Assembly (NCBI GenBank): GCA_902783825.1 | Contig: CACZSJ010000034.1 | Coordinates: 1-8,302, forward strand | DNA: 8,302 bases | Source of the DNA: Oscillospiraceae bacterium | Lineage (GTDB): Bacteria; Bacillota; Clostridia; Oscillospirales; Oscillospiraceae | Direction: 5' to 3' | Shown: piece after piece, positions 1 through 6,264 of the stretch | How positions within the stretch are numbered: position 1 is the first letter of the stretch | How the letters are laid out: every line of letters starts with the position of its first letter | The notes under the pieces: generated by a model | Told to the model about the DNA's origin: nothing | The model's database searches: none | What the model saw: the letters and a program-made list of their open reading frames with translations, nothing else | Made by a program: the position numbers and the translations under genes

Positions 1-462
1 AACACCAATTATCAGACGCTGGGGGCGGCGGCCGAGCTGCTGCGTCTGAGAGCGAACAGCTACGAGGTGACCCAGGAATTTTTCCGCAAGGTATCCGTCG
101 CACGGCTGAAGCTGGAGGGAATGATCTATTCCCAAATGGGATATTACCATGACGGGAAAGTGGTGCTTGCCACCGTCACCCGGGAGATGATGGAGACTGC
201 CGGCGCTACGGAGGATGACTGCGACGATCTGGCAGGGCTGTCCGGCAGAGCGGAAGGCTGCGACATCAACGTGACGATCCGGGAAATGGCCGACGGCAGC
301 AGCAAGGTTTCCGTGCGTTCGGTTCCTGGCGTCAGCAGCACGGATATCTGCGCGATTTTCGGTGGCGGCGGGCACGAGATGGCTGCCGGCTGTACCATCC
401 AGAATCCGCCGGAAAAGGCCAAAGAGCTGCTCTTGGCCGTGATCGATGAGATTTACCGATGA
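1..462 (+). CDS. nrnA: DHH/DHHA1 family phosphoesterase, C-terminal part (NrnA-like oligoribonuclease / pAp phosphatase)
   Basis: The frame is open from base 1 and enters from the left edge, so the start and the catalytic DHH domain are outside the window; 153 codons are visible. The visible part matches the DHHA1 substrate-binding domain, with the signature GGGGHEMAAGC at visible residues 121-131, followed by a short terminal helix. In this family the N-terminal DHH domain binds two Mn ions and degrades 2-5 nt RNAs (nanoRNAs) and dephosphorylates 3'-phosphoadenosine 5'-phosphate in the cytoplasm. The stop overlaps the truB start by ATGA, and the following truB-ribF order is typical of the rbfA-nrnA-truB-ribF cluster in Firmicutes, which supports NrnA over other DHH proteins such as RecJ or GdpP. 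The GTG at 67 is internal, because the frame continues upstream of it. The family is secure; the exact substrate is inferred from context. Confidence 0.9.
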   Translation, partial: NTNYQTLGAAAELLRLRANSYEVTQEFFRKVSVARLKLEGMIYSQMGYYHDGKVVLATVTREMMETAGATEDDCDDLAGLSGRAEGCDINVTIREMADGSSKVSVRSVPGVSSTDICAIFGGGGHEMAAGCTIQNPPEKAKELLLAVIDEIYR

Positions 463-1340
463 CCGGGATCCTGCTTATCGACAAACCGTCCGGCTGGACC
501 AGCAGTGACGTGGTGGCCAAGCTGCGAGGGATCCTGCATGAGCGAAGGATCGGACATGCCGGAACGCTGGATCCGATGGCAACGGGGCTTCTTGTTGTGC
601 TGGTTGGCAGGGCGACAAGGGCTTCGGAATTTGCTGAGGCGCAGGATAAACGGTATCTGGCAGGTCTGCGTCTTGGCTTGGAAACCGATACGCAAGACGT
701 CACCGGTACGCCTGTCGGCGGCAGGCCGCGTCCCGTAACGGAGGCGGAGTTGGCGTCGGTACTGGAAAGGTTTCGAGGAGAGATTCAGCAGATTCCGCCT
801 ATGTATTCTGCCATCAAAGTGCAGGGGAAGAAGCTGTATGAGATCGCCCGGCGGGGTGGGGAGATAGCGCGTACGCCCCGAACACTCCAGATCCACCGCT
901 TGGAACTTGCGGGGAAGGCGTCGGAGGACTATCTGCTGGATATCCACTGCAGCAAGGGAACCTACGTGCGCAGCCTTTGCCACGATATTGGACAAAGCCT
1001 GGGCTGCGGCGCCTGTATGAGCTCACTGCGCCGGCTGGCTTCGGGCTCCTTCCAGGTGGAAGACGCCTACAGTCTGAACGATGTGCAGCAGGCGGCGGAT
1101 CGCGGCGAGGCGGATAAGCTCCTGCTGCCTGTGGACAGCCTGTTTGTCCGGCTTCCGGCGATCAGGCTGAAGGAGGCGGAAGAACGCCGCATCCGCAACG
1201 GAAATCCGATTTCCCTGCCAGATGCGCCTGAGGGGCGATATCGGATCTATGGGGAAGACGGAGCCTTTCTTGCCGTAGGCAGTGTTGCTGCCGGACAGCT
1301 GAAAACCATAAAAAGTTTTTTTGAGGTAGGCAATCCATGA
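459..1340 (+). CDS. truB: tRNA pseudouridine(55) synthase TruB
   Basis: This enzyme isomerises U55 to pseudouridine in the T-loop of most tRNAs in the cytoplasm. The 293-residue product has the usual bacterial TruB length. The N-terminus reads MTGILLIDKPSGWTSSD, followed by GHAGTLDPMATGLL at residues 32-45, in which Asp38 is the catalytic aspartate. Other family blocks are YSAIKVQGKKLYEIARRG and the CSKGTYVRSLCHDIG segment; the C-terminal domain ends in IKSFFEVGNP. The ATG at 459 is chosen because it overlaps the previous stop (ATGA) and begins exactly at the conserved N-terminal motif; only a weak GATGAG lies upstream, consistent with translational coupling. The gene also overlaps ribF by ATGA. 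A run of seven T (1316-1322) near the 3' end encodes SFF and is a simple homopolymer. No key residue is missing. Confidence 0.97.
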   Translation: MTGILLIDKPSGWTSSDVVAKLRGILHERRIGHAGTLDPMATGLLVVLVGRATRASEFAEAQDKRYLAGLRLGLETDTQDVTGTPVGGRPRPVTEAELASVLERFRGEIQQIPPMYSAIKVQGKKLYEIARRGGEIARTPRTLQIHRLELAGKASEDYLLDIHCSKGTYVRSLCHDIGQSLGCGACMSSLRRLASGSFQVEDAYSLNDVQQAADRGEADKLLLPVDSLFVRLPAIRLKEAEERRIRNGNPISLPDAPEGRYRIYGEDGAFLAVGSVAAGQLKTIKSFFEVGNP

Positions 1341-2242
1341 CAGAGATAAAAAGAGCAGTGGCGTTGGGCTTTTTTGACGGGCTCCACCTGGGGCACGCGG
1401 CGCTGCTGAACCGAACCAAGGAGCGAGCTGCCCAGGAGGGCGCCGTTCCTTCGGTAATGACCTTTGACGTGCATCCGGATACGCTGGTATTCGGCAAGGA
1501 AATTCCCCTGATTAACAGCGCACTTGGCCGCGAGGATATCATCCGCAGGGAATTTGAGATCGACAACGTCTTTTTCCTGCATTTCAACCAGCATATGATG
1601 CGCATGCCTTGGCGCGATTTTCTGGACACGATTTTGGCTGAGCTGAACATCTGCTGGATCGTGGTGGGGCATGACTTCTGCTTCGGCTACCGGGGCGAGG
1701 GTACGGCGGAGAAGCTGAGAGACTATTGTGAGGAACATGGCCTTGGCTGCGACGTGATTCCCGCAGTAAAGCTGGATGGCCGTGTGGTCAGCTCCACCTA
1801 TATCCGTCAATTGATCGAGGCGGGGGAGATGGAGCAGGCGAACCGGTACCTGGGCCATCCACACACGCTCGCGGATACGGTTCGCTCGGGCTATCAGCTG
1901 GGAATTAAGCTGGGTGCGCCCACCATTAACATGCGATTCCCGGAGGGCGTTCTGGTGCCGCGGCATGGGGTGTACGCGACTCGCGTGTATCTGGAAGACG
2001 GAAGCAGCTATGTGGCGGTGACCAACATTGGTGTGCGGCCTACCGTCAGCCATGAGGACCGAGTGAGCGTGGAAAGCCATTTGCTGGACTATACCGGGAA
2101 TCTTTACGGCAGACAGGTCCGGGTGGATTTCTATCACTATCTCCGACAGGAGCGCCGCTTCGAGAATTATGAGGCACTTTCCGAGCAAATCCGAAAAGAT
2201 GCGGAGGCTGCGCGGGCCTATTTTGCTCAGGCTGCGCGGTAA
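1337..2242 (+). CDS. ribF: Bifunctional riboflavin kinase / FMN adenylyltransferase (FAD synthetase) RibF
   Basis: RibF phosphorylates riboflavin to FMN and then adenylylates FMN to FAD in the cytoplasm. The 301-residue product has both modules. The N-terminal nucleotidyltransferase domain carries ALGFFDGLHLGH (residues 9-20, with the HxGH nucleotide-binding motif at 17-20), GHDFCFGYRGEGT, and the SSTYIRQLIEAGEMEQA block. The C-terminal flavokinase domain carries GAPTIN, with the PTxN motif at residues 195-198, then GVYATRVYL, TNIGVRPT and VESHLLDY. The ATG at 1337 overlaps the truB stop and has a GAGG (1323-1326) about 10 nt upstream. The N-terminus is short ahead of the first motif, as in many clostridial RibF proteins. 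It is the last gene of the housekeeping operon; no clear terminator follows it, only 95 bp to the next gene, so some read-through downstream is possible. Confidence 0.97.
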   Translation: MTEIKRAVALGFFDGLHLGHAALLNRTKERAAQEGAVPSVMTFDVHPDTLVFGKEIPLINSALGREDIIRREFEIDNVFFLHFNQHMMRMPWRDFLDTILAELNICWIVVGHDFCFGYRGEGTAEKLRDYCEEHGLGCDVIPAVKLDGRVVSSTYIRQLIEAGEMEQANRYLGHPHTLADTVRSGYQLGIKLGAPTINMRFPEGVLVPRHGVYATRVYLEDGSSYVAVTNIGVRPTVSHEDRVSVESHLLDYTGNLYGRQVRVDFYHYLRQERRFENYEALSEQIRKDAEAARAYFAQAAR

Positions 2243-2266
2243 TCCGGCGGCTACACAGATTTGTCC

Positions 2267-2295
2267 TTGCATGTTTCGCGCGGATTTTCTATAAT
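2267..2295 (+). promoter_or_regulatory. Sigma-A type promoter for the surface acylation operon
   Basis: A TTGCAT -35 box (2267-2272) and a perfect TATAAT -10 box (2290-2295) are separated by 17 nt, the ideal spacing. The predicted transcription start is near 2302, about 36 nt before the ATG of the SGNH gene. It lies in the only gap between ribF and the next gene, so it likely starts transcription of the 2338-6209 gene set independently of the truB-ribF operon. It has the same TTGCAT/17-nt layout as the murF promoter in this window. Confidence 0.75.
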
Positions 2296-2296
2296 G

Positions 2297-2320
2297 GGAC
2301 AGGATTTTATGATTCTGTCC
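2297..2320. promoter_or_regulatory. Operator-like imperfect palindrome over the predicted transcription start
   Basis: The arms GGACAGGAT (2297-2305) and ATTCTGTCC (2312-2320) are inverted, matching at 8 of 9 positions (the mismatch would be G-U in RNA), around a 6-nt centre. The left arm starts one base after the -10 box and contains the predicted +1 near 2302. A transcript starting there would lack most of the left arm, so a DNA-level role (repressor binding site) fits better than an RNA hairpin. There is no T-run after it, so it is not a terminator. No regulator gene is visible in the window, and the assignment is inferred from position and symmetry. Confidence 0.45.
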
Positions 2321-2337
2321 TGAGGTGTGTGGGGAGT

Positions 2338-3183
2338 ATGAGGCGGATAAAAACAATTCTGTTTCTGATTTTGCTGCTGGCAGCGGCCGTTCTGGTGGCC
2401 CTGCGCCTGCAGCAGGCTAGCGGACCATTGCAGGCGGAGACGGTCAGCGTCAGCTTGCCGGCCACGCCGGAGCCTACTCCGGAGCCTACTCCCGAACCTA
2501 CACCGGAACCTACGCCTGAACCTACACCGGAGCCGACCCCGGATATGAGTCCGCTGCCGACAGAATGGTTTGACGACGCGGTCTTTCTGGGGGATTCGGT
2601 TACGGTGGCGCTGGAACGCTACTGCGACAAGACGGAAGCGCTTGGCGAGGCCCTGTTTTTGTGTGAATTCTCCTATTCCGTGCGAAACGCGGTGTCCGGC
2701 GAGGTGGATATCTGGTATCAAGGAAAGCCCTATCGTCCGGAGGATGTGATTCCCCTGACCGGGGGAACCAAGATTTTTGCCATGCTCGGCACCAATGACG
2801 TGGCGCGCACGGGTGGGGTGGAACGAACGATTGAGCTCTGGGCGGAGCTGATCGACAAGATCCGCGAACAGAGTCCGGATGTGACCTTTTTCCTGGAATC
2901 TTGCCTGCCCATGCATTACGCGGGACAGCTTGTGGGACTCAACAACAACAAGCTGGACAGCTATAACGAGCAGCTGAAGGAATTCTGCCAGGAGAATGGA
3001 CACGTATATGTGGACATTGCCCATTATTTTAAGGATGATCGCAATTCCCTGATGCCGGCCTACAGCGAGGATCAGTATGTACACTTAACGGAGTCCGCGG
3101 CCGAGCTCTGGGCGGAGCTTTTGCGGGATCCGGCCAATTATTCAATCAATCCGAGGAGTCTTGGCAATGAAGAAAACCAGTAA
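2338..3183 (+). CDS. Membrane-anchored SGNH/GDSL-type hydrolase with TPEP-repeat linker
   Basis: A 281-residue protein, probably an extracytoplasmic esterase or O-acyltransferase. After a basic MRRIK start, residues 7-22 form one hydrophobic segment (uncleaved anchor or signal peptide). Residues 43-69 are a TPEP-repeat linker, as used by surface proteins to span the wall. The catalytic domain follows: block I FLGDSVT (nucleophile Ser87), block III MLGTNDVA (Asn153), and a C-terminal YVHLT (His249). An aspartate sits four residues before this histidine (Asp245) rather than at the usual -3, where Gln246 lies. The ATG at 2338 is chosen because it begins right at the basic/hydrophobic signal; GTG 2329 in the same frame would add three residues and cannot be excluded, since the purine-rich GGGGAG is very close to the ATG. 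The gene leads the operon and overlaps the lipoprotein gene by 17 nt. The acyl-transfer role is inferred from the neighbouring MBOAT gene. Confidence 0.85.
   Translation: MRRIKTILFLILLLAAAVLVALRLQQASGPLQAETVSVSLPATPEPTPEPTPEPTPEPTPEPTPEPTPDMSPLPTEWFDDAVFLGDSVTVALERYCDKTEALGEALFLCEFSYSVRNAVSGEVDIWYQGKPYRPEDVIPLTGGTKIFAMLGTNDVARTGGVERTIELWAELIDKIREQSPDVTFFLESCLPMHYAGQLVGLNNNKLDSYNEQLKEFCQENGHVYVDIAHYFKDDRNSLMPAYSEDQYVHLTESAAELWAELLRDPANYSINPRSLGNEENQ
2464..2544 (+). repeat. 12-bp tandem repeat encoding a (Thr-Pro-Glu-Pro)n linker
   Basis: Six in-frame TPEP units of 12 bp (2464-2535) are followed by a partial TPD (2536-2544). Synonymous codons differ among the units (ACG/ACT/ACA for Thr, GAG/GAA for Glu, CCG/CCC/CCT for Pro), so the protein repeat is conserved while the DNA has drifted. 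The rigid, acidic, proline-rich stretch lies between the membrane segment and the SGNH domain. Confidence 0.95.
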
Positions 3184-3649
3184 GCGTTGGAGCCTTGGCC
3201 TGCTGCTGATGGCAGCGCTGCTTTTGTGCGCCTGTGGCGAAAAGCCGCAGCCTGCGCAGAGCGTGGACCTGCAGAAGGTATACGAGGAAATCGGCAATCG
3301 GGTTGAGCTGCCCAACATGATCGAGCTGTCAGAGAAGCGGTTGCTCAATTATTACGGAATCGACGCCCAGGCTTGCCCACAGGCGCTTGCGCGGATCAAT
3401 GAGGCGGGTCTGAGCGTGGACGAGATCTGGCTGATCGAGGCGGCGGACGCGTCCGTGGCCGAAGGCATCGCGGAGATAGCCCGATCCCGGATTACCCAGC
3501 TTTGCGCAGAAACGGAGAAATACTCTCCCGAGCTGTACGCGGTGGCGCAAAAGGGACAGGTACTGCATGAGGGTGCGTATGTGGCGCTGTTCATTTCGCC
3601 GGAGGCGGAGACGATGGCGCAGATTTTCCGAGAGGTTGCCGGCAAATAA
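3167..3649 (+). CDS. Small lipoprotein, DUF4358-like
   Basis: A 160-residue predicted lipoprotein of unknown function. The N-terminus has basic residues (MKKTSKR), a hydrophobic stretch, and a lipobox LCAC with the lipidated cysteine at residue 23, so the mature protein should sit on the outer face of the membrane. The body (about residues 30-158) resembles the DUF4358 family of clostridial lipoproteins: an ELSEKRLLNYYGID segment, a strand with WLIEAADASVAEGI, a long charged helix, and GAYVALFISPEAETM near the end. This match is from memory of the family pattern. The ATG at 3167 has GAGGAG (3153-3158) 8 nt upstream; the in-frame TTG at 3161 is too close to it. It overlaps the SGNH gene by 17 nt and is followed by a strong hairpin. 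A helper role (scaffold or substrate binding) for the acylation enzymes is a guess from context. Confidence 0.8.
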   Translation: MKKTSKRWSLGLLLMAALLLCACGEKPQPAQSVDLQKVYEEIGNRVELPNMIELSEKRLLNYYGIDAQACPQALARINEAGLSVDEIWLIEAADASVAEGIAEIARSRITQLCAETEKYSPELYAVAQKGQVLHEGAYVALFISPEAETMAQIFREVAGK

Positions 3650-3650
3650 G

Positions 3651-3686
3651 AAAGCAGAAGCGGGGCAGCCCGCTTCTGCTTTGTTG
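3651..3686 (+). terminator. Rho-independent terminator / internal attenuator between lipoprotein and MBOAT genes
   Basis: A perfect 14-bp stem (3651-3664 with 3669-3682) closes on a GCAG tetraloop and runs into TTTGTTGT. It begins one base after the lipoprotein stop. The T-run is interrupted by G, so termination may be partial. No promoter is visible between it and the MBOAT start, so it more likely sets a stepped-down level of the two downstream genes than ends the operon. Confidence 0.8.
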
Positions 3687-3690
3687 TAGT

Positions 3691-3696
3691 AAGGAG
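3691..3696 (+). promoter_or_regulatory. Ribosome binding site that fixes a TTG start for the MBOAT gene
   Basis: AAGGAG lies 8 nt upstream of TTG 3705, the ideal distance. No ATG or GTG nearby is in frame with the conserved family N-terminus, so this site decides the TTG start. It lies just past the terminator hairpin and stays free of the stem. Confidence 0.8.
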
Positions 3697-3704
3697 ATAC
3701 TCCC

Positions 3705-5087
3705 TTGGTTTTTTCCAGTAATATTTTTTTGTTTTTCTATCTCCCGATCGTGCTGGGCCTGTATTATCTGGTTCCTGGCAAATATCGAAACCTGGTGCTG
3801 TTCCTGGTCAGCCTGTTCTTCTATGGCTGGGGGGAGCCGGCCTATCTGGCCCTCATGCTTTTCGTCATCGTCGTCAACTATATTGGCGGCGCGGTGGTTG
3901 CCGCACGTAGGCAGGCAGGGAAATCGGCTAAAAGCGCTCTGGTGCTGAGCCTTGCGCTGAACCTGGCTGTTCTGGGATATTTTAAATACGCGGGTCTGCT
4001 GCTGGGTACCCTCCGGGCGGTTCCTCTGTTTGCGGGGATCTCTGTGCCGGATATCCCCCTGCCCATAGGAATCTCCTTCTATGTGTTTCAATCCATGAGC
4101 TATGTAATCGACGTGTACAGGGGAGAGGCTGCCGCGGCAAAAAGCCCGCTGTGCTTTGGAACCTACGTAGCCATGTTTCCGCAGCTGATTGCCGGGCCCA
4201 TCGTGCGTTATCGGGATGTGGCCAAGCAGCTCAACAGCAGGCAGACAAGTCAGCAACAGTTTGCCGATGGTGTGAGACTGTTTGTGATCGGACTTGCCAA
4301 AAAGGTGCTGCTGGCCAATCAGGTGGGCGCCTTATGGGAGGCGTTGATTCCCGGGGTTGGCGCCCTGTCTGCCTGGTTTGGTTTGGCGGCCTACTCTCTG
4401 CAAATCTATTTTGATTTTTCCGGCTATTCGGATATGGCTTTGGGGCTGGGCAGAATGCTGGGCTTTCACTTTTTGCCAAACTTCAACTATCCTTATATGG
4501 CCAAAAGCGTAGGGGAATTCTGGCGCCGCTGGCATATTTCGCTGACCACCTGGTTTCGAGAGTATGTGTATATCCCCTTGGGGGGAAACCGTATAGGGAT
4601 GGCCCGCAACCTGCGCAACATCCTGCTGGTCTGGGCGCTCACCGGAATCTGGCACGGCGCCAGTTGGAATTTTCTTCTCTGGGGCTTGTATTACGCGCTG
4701 CTTCTCGTGGCGGAGCGCCTGTTCTTGGAGCGCATGGCTGCCCGCTGGCCGGGGATGCTCCGGCATCTGTTGACGCTGCTTCTGGTGGCATTTGGCTGGG
4801 GGATGTTCTATTTTACCGATTTCGGAGAAGGTCTGCGTTTCTTCGCGCGCCTGTTTTCCTTTACAGCCACCGGCGTACATGAACGCAATCTCTGTCTGGC
4901 CTATCTGCCGATCCTTCTGCTTGCAGCGCTGGCGGCGACGCCCCTGGGAAAGCGGCTTTGGAAAAAGTTTGAACCGAGCCCTGCTTCCGGTGTTTTGCAG
5001 ATTCTCGGGGGAAGTGTGCTGTTCCTGCTCTGTGTTGCCTCCTTGGCCACACAAAGCTACAATCCATTTATTTATTTCCGGTTTTGA
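3705..5087 (+). CDS. MBOAT family membrane-bound O-acyltransferase (AlgI/DltB/PatA type)
   Basis: A 460-residue polytopic membrane protein. It begins with the classic VFSSNIFLFFYLPIVLGLYY segment and has about ten or more hydrophobic segments. Family hallmarks are PLPIGISFYVFQSMSYVID, FPQLIAGPIVRY, YSLQIYFDFSGYSDMALGLG, FWRRWHISLTTWFREYVYIPLGG (His277) and LTGIWHGASWNF with the essential-type His317. In AlgI, PatA and DltB such proteins take an acyl group from a cytoplasmic donor and hand it through the membrane to an extracytoplasmic transferase. The length and the DHHW partner next door fit the AlgI/PatA branch (polysaccharide or peptidoglycan O-acetylation) better than DltB, which would come with dltA and dltC. 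The TTG start is supported by AAGGAG at 3691. The stop is 3 nt before the DHHW gene. The acyl group and the acceptor polymer are not known from the sequence. Confidence 0.93.
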   Translation: MVFSSNIFLFFYLPIVLGLYYLVPGKYRNLVLFLVSLFFYGWGEPAYLALMLFVIVVNYIGGAVVAARRQAGKSAKSALVLSLALNLAVLGYFKYAGLLLGTLRAVPLFAGISVPDIPLPIGISFYVFQSMSYVIDVYRGEAAAAKSPLCFGTYVAMFPQLIAGPIVRYRDVAKQLNSRQTSQQQFADGVRLFVIGLAKKVLLANQVGALWEALIPGVGALSAWFGLAAYSLQIYFDFSGYSDMALGLGRMLGFHFLPNFNYPYMAKSVGEFWRRWHISLTTWFREYVYIPLGGNRIGMARNLRNILLVWALTGIWHGASWNFLLWGLYYALLLVAERLFLERMAARWPGMLRHLLTLLLVAFGWGMFYFTDFGEGLRFFARLFSFTATGVHERNLCLAYLPILLLAALAATPLGKRLWKKFEPSPASGVLQILGGSVLFLLCVASLATQSYNPFIYFRF

Positions 5088-5090
5088 GCC

Positions 5091-6209
5091 ATGAAAGAAA
5101 AAACAAGAGACAAGTGGATATGTGTTCTTTTTTGTGGCGTCCTTGGCCTGGTCCTGCTGCTTTTTCTTCTGCTGCCGCACCGGAGCTTTTCCGAGAAGGA
5201 AAAGCGGTATTTGGCCAAAGCGCCACAGCTGCAGAGCAGCTCGGTGCTTTCCGGGGCATTCTCCCGGGAGGTGGAGACCTGGGCGGCCGATCATCTGCCG
5301 GGCAGAGACTGGCTTGTGGGACTGAACGCCTGGTATGACTGGGCCAGCGGCCGGCAGGGAAGCAAGGATATCTACCGGGGCAAGAGCGGGCGGCTGTATG
5401 AAGCGCCGGCTCCTGCGGATCAGGAACAGATCCGTCGAAACACCGCGGCAATTTGTGCCTTTGCACAGTCCTTGGACAGGAGCGTGGATCTGATGCTGGT
5501 GCCTTCGGCGGGCTATGTGCTGCAGGAGGACATGCCCCCGCTGACCGACCCCTATCAGGACAATCTGCTGCTGCAAGCCGTGGAGGATAGCGTGGAAGGC
5601 TTTGCCGAGCCGCTGGATCTGCTGGCGTGCTTTTGCAGCGAGGCGGATCCCGAGGCGCTGTATTATGGAACAGATCACCACTGGACCGCCAGAGGCGCAT
5701 GGCTGGCTGCCTCCCGGTACTTGGAAAGCAAGGGGAGGCAGACGCTGCCGTCCGCTGCTTATCAGGTGACGGCGACGGAGGGCTTTTACGGTACGACCTA
5801 TTCTCGAAGCGCCCTGTGGGGCGGAGGCGGTGATCGCATCGAGCTGTGGGACAGCGGTGGCCGGTTTCGCGTGACGAACGCGGAGGCCAGCGGAGATCAT
5901 CAAGGTCTGTTCTATCGGGAGCATCTGACAGAGAGCGACAAATATCCAGTGTATCTGGACGGGAATCATTCCCTGCTGCGCATTCACAACGAGCGGGGGA
6001 GCGGGAAGCTTTTGCTGGTCCGGGATTCCTTCGCCAGCTGTATGGCCTGCTTCCTGGCGGATTCCTACGAGGAGTTGGTGCTGGTGGATCTGCGCTACTA
6101 TCGGGGCGCGGTTTCCCAACTGGTTAGGGACGAGGGGTTCGACGATCTTCTGATCCTCTACGGCCTGAACAATTTTATGAGCGACGGCAATTTGATTCGC
6201 CTGGAGTGA
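5091..6209 (+). CDS. DHHW family protein, AlgJ/AlgX-like SGNH acetyltransferase candidate
   Basis: A 372-residue protein with a short basic N-terminus (KEKTRDK), one hydrophobic segment at about residues 9-28, and an extracytoplasmic body. The DHHW motif at residues 195-198 provides Asp195 and His197 as the D-x-H pair seen in AlgJ/AlgX-type enzymes. The segment LLLVRDSFAS supplies the probable nucleophile Ser313, and the C-terminal DLRYYRG and LLILYGLNNF blocks match the DHHW family layout. In alginate and related systems such proteins accept acetyl from the MBOAT partner and place it on the polymer. The ATG at 5091 lies 3 nt after the MBOAT stop with no clear ribosome binding site, which suggests coupled translation and matched amounts of the two proteins. 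It is the last gene of the set and ends before a strong terminator. Transferase versus esterase activity cannot be settled by reading. Confidence 0.9.
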   Translation: MKEKTRDKWICVLFCGVLGLVLLLFLLLPHRSFSEKEKRYLAKAPQLQSSSVLSGAFSREVETWAADHLPGRDWLVGLNAWYDWASGRQGSKDIYRGKSGRLYEAPAPADQEQIRRNTAAICAFAQSLDRSVDLMLVPSAGYVLQEDMPPLTDPYQDNLLLQAVEDSVEGFAEPLDLLACFCSEADPEALYYGTDHHWTARGAWLAASRYLESKGRQTLPSAAYQVTATEGFYGTTYSRSALWGGGGDRIELWDSGGRFRVTNAEASGDHQGLFYREHLTESDKYPVYLDGNHSLLRIHNERGSGKLLLVRDSFASCMACFLADSYEELVLVDLRYYRGAVSQLVRDEGFDDLLILYGLNNFMSDGNLIRLE

Positions 6210-6229
6210 ATGGCGTGTGCGGAATAGAA

Positions 6230-6260
6230 AAAGGACAGGGAGCGTGACTCCCTGTCCTTT
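6230..6260. terminator. Bidirectional intrinsic terminator between convergent genes
   Basis: A perfect 13-bp stem (6230-6242 with 6248-6260) with a 5-nt CGTGA loop. On the plus strand it is followed by TTTGGGTTT (stem end plus flank); on the minus strand it runs into TTTTTCT, a better U-tract, only a few bases after the exonuclease stop. It should end both the acylation operon and the exonuclease transcript. Confidence 0.88.
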
Positions 6261-6264
6261 GGGT

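Noticed and set aside
1310..1322. A-run/T-run near the end of truB as a terminator or programmed frameshift site
   Set aside because: There is no hairpin, and the normal frame gives the expected TruB C-terminus followed by an ATGA overlap with ribF.
2297..2320. Terminator for ribF
   Set aside because: The stem is not followed by a T-run and it lies immediately after a perfect -10 box, so an operator role fits better.
1247..2356. A 369-codon minus-strand frame opposite ribF
   Set aside because: ribF motifs are complete on the plus strand; the antisense product has no domain pattern.
2464..2544. Possible CRISPR or other non-coding repeat array
   Set aside because: The unit is 12 bp, in frame, without spacers, and encodes a TPEP linker inside a protein.
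3705..6209. dlt operon (D-alanylation of teichoic acid)
   Set aside because: No dltA ligase or dltC carrier gene is adjacent, and the DHHW partner fits the AlgI/AlgJ type rather than DltB/DltD.
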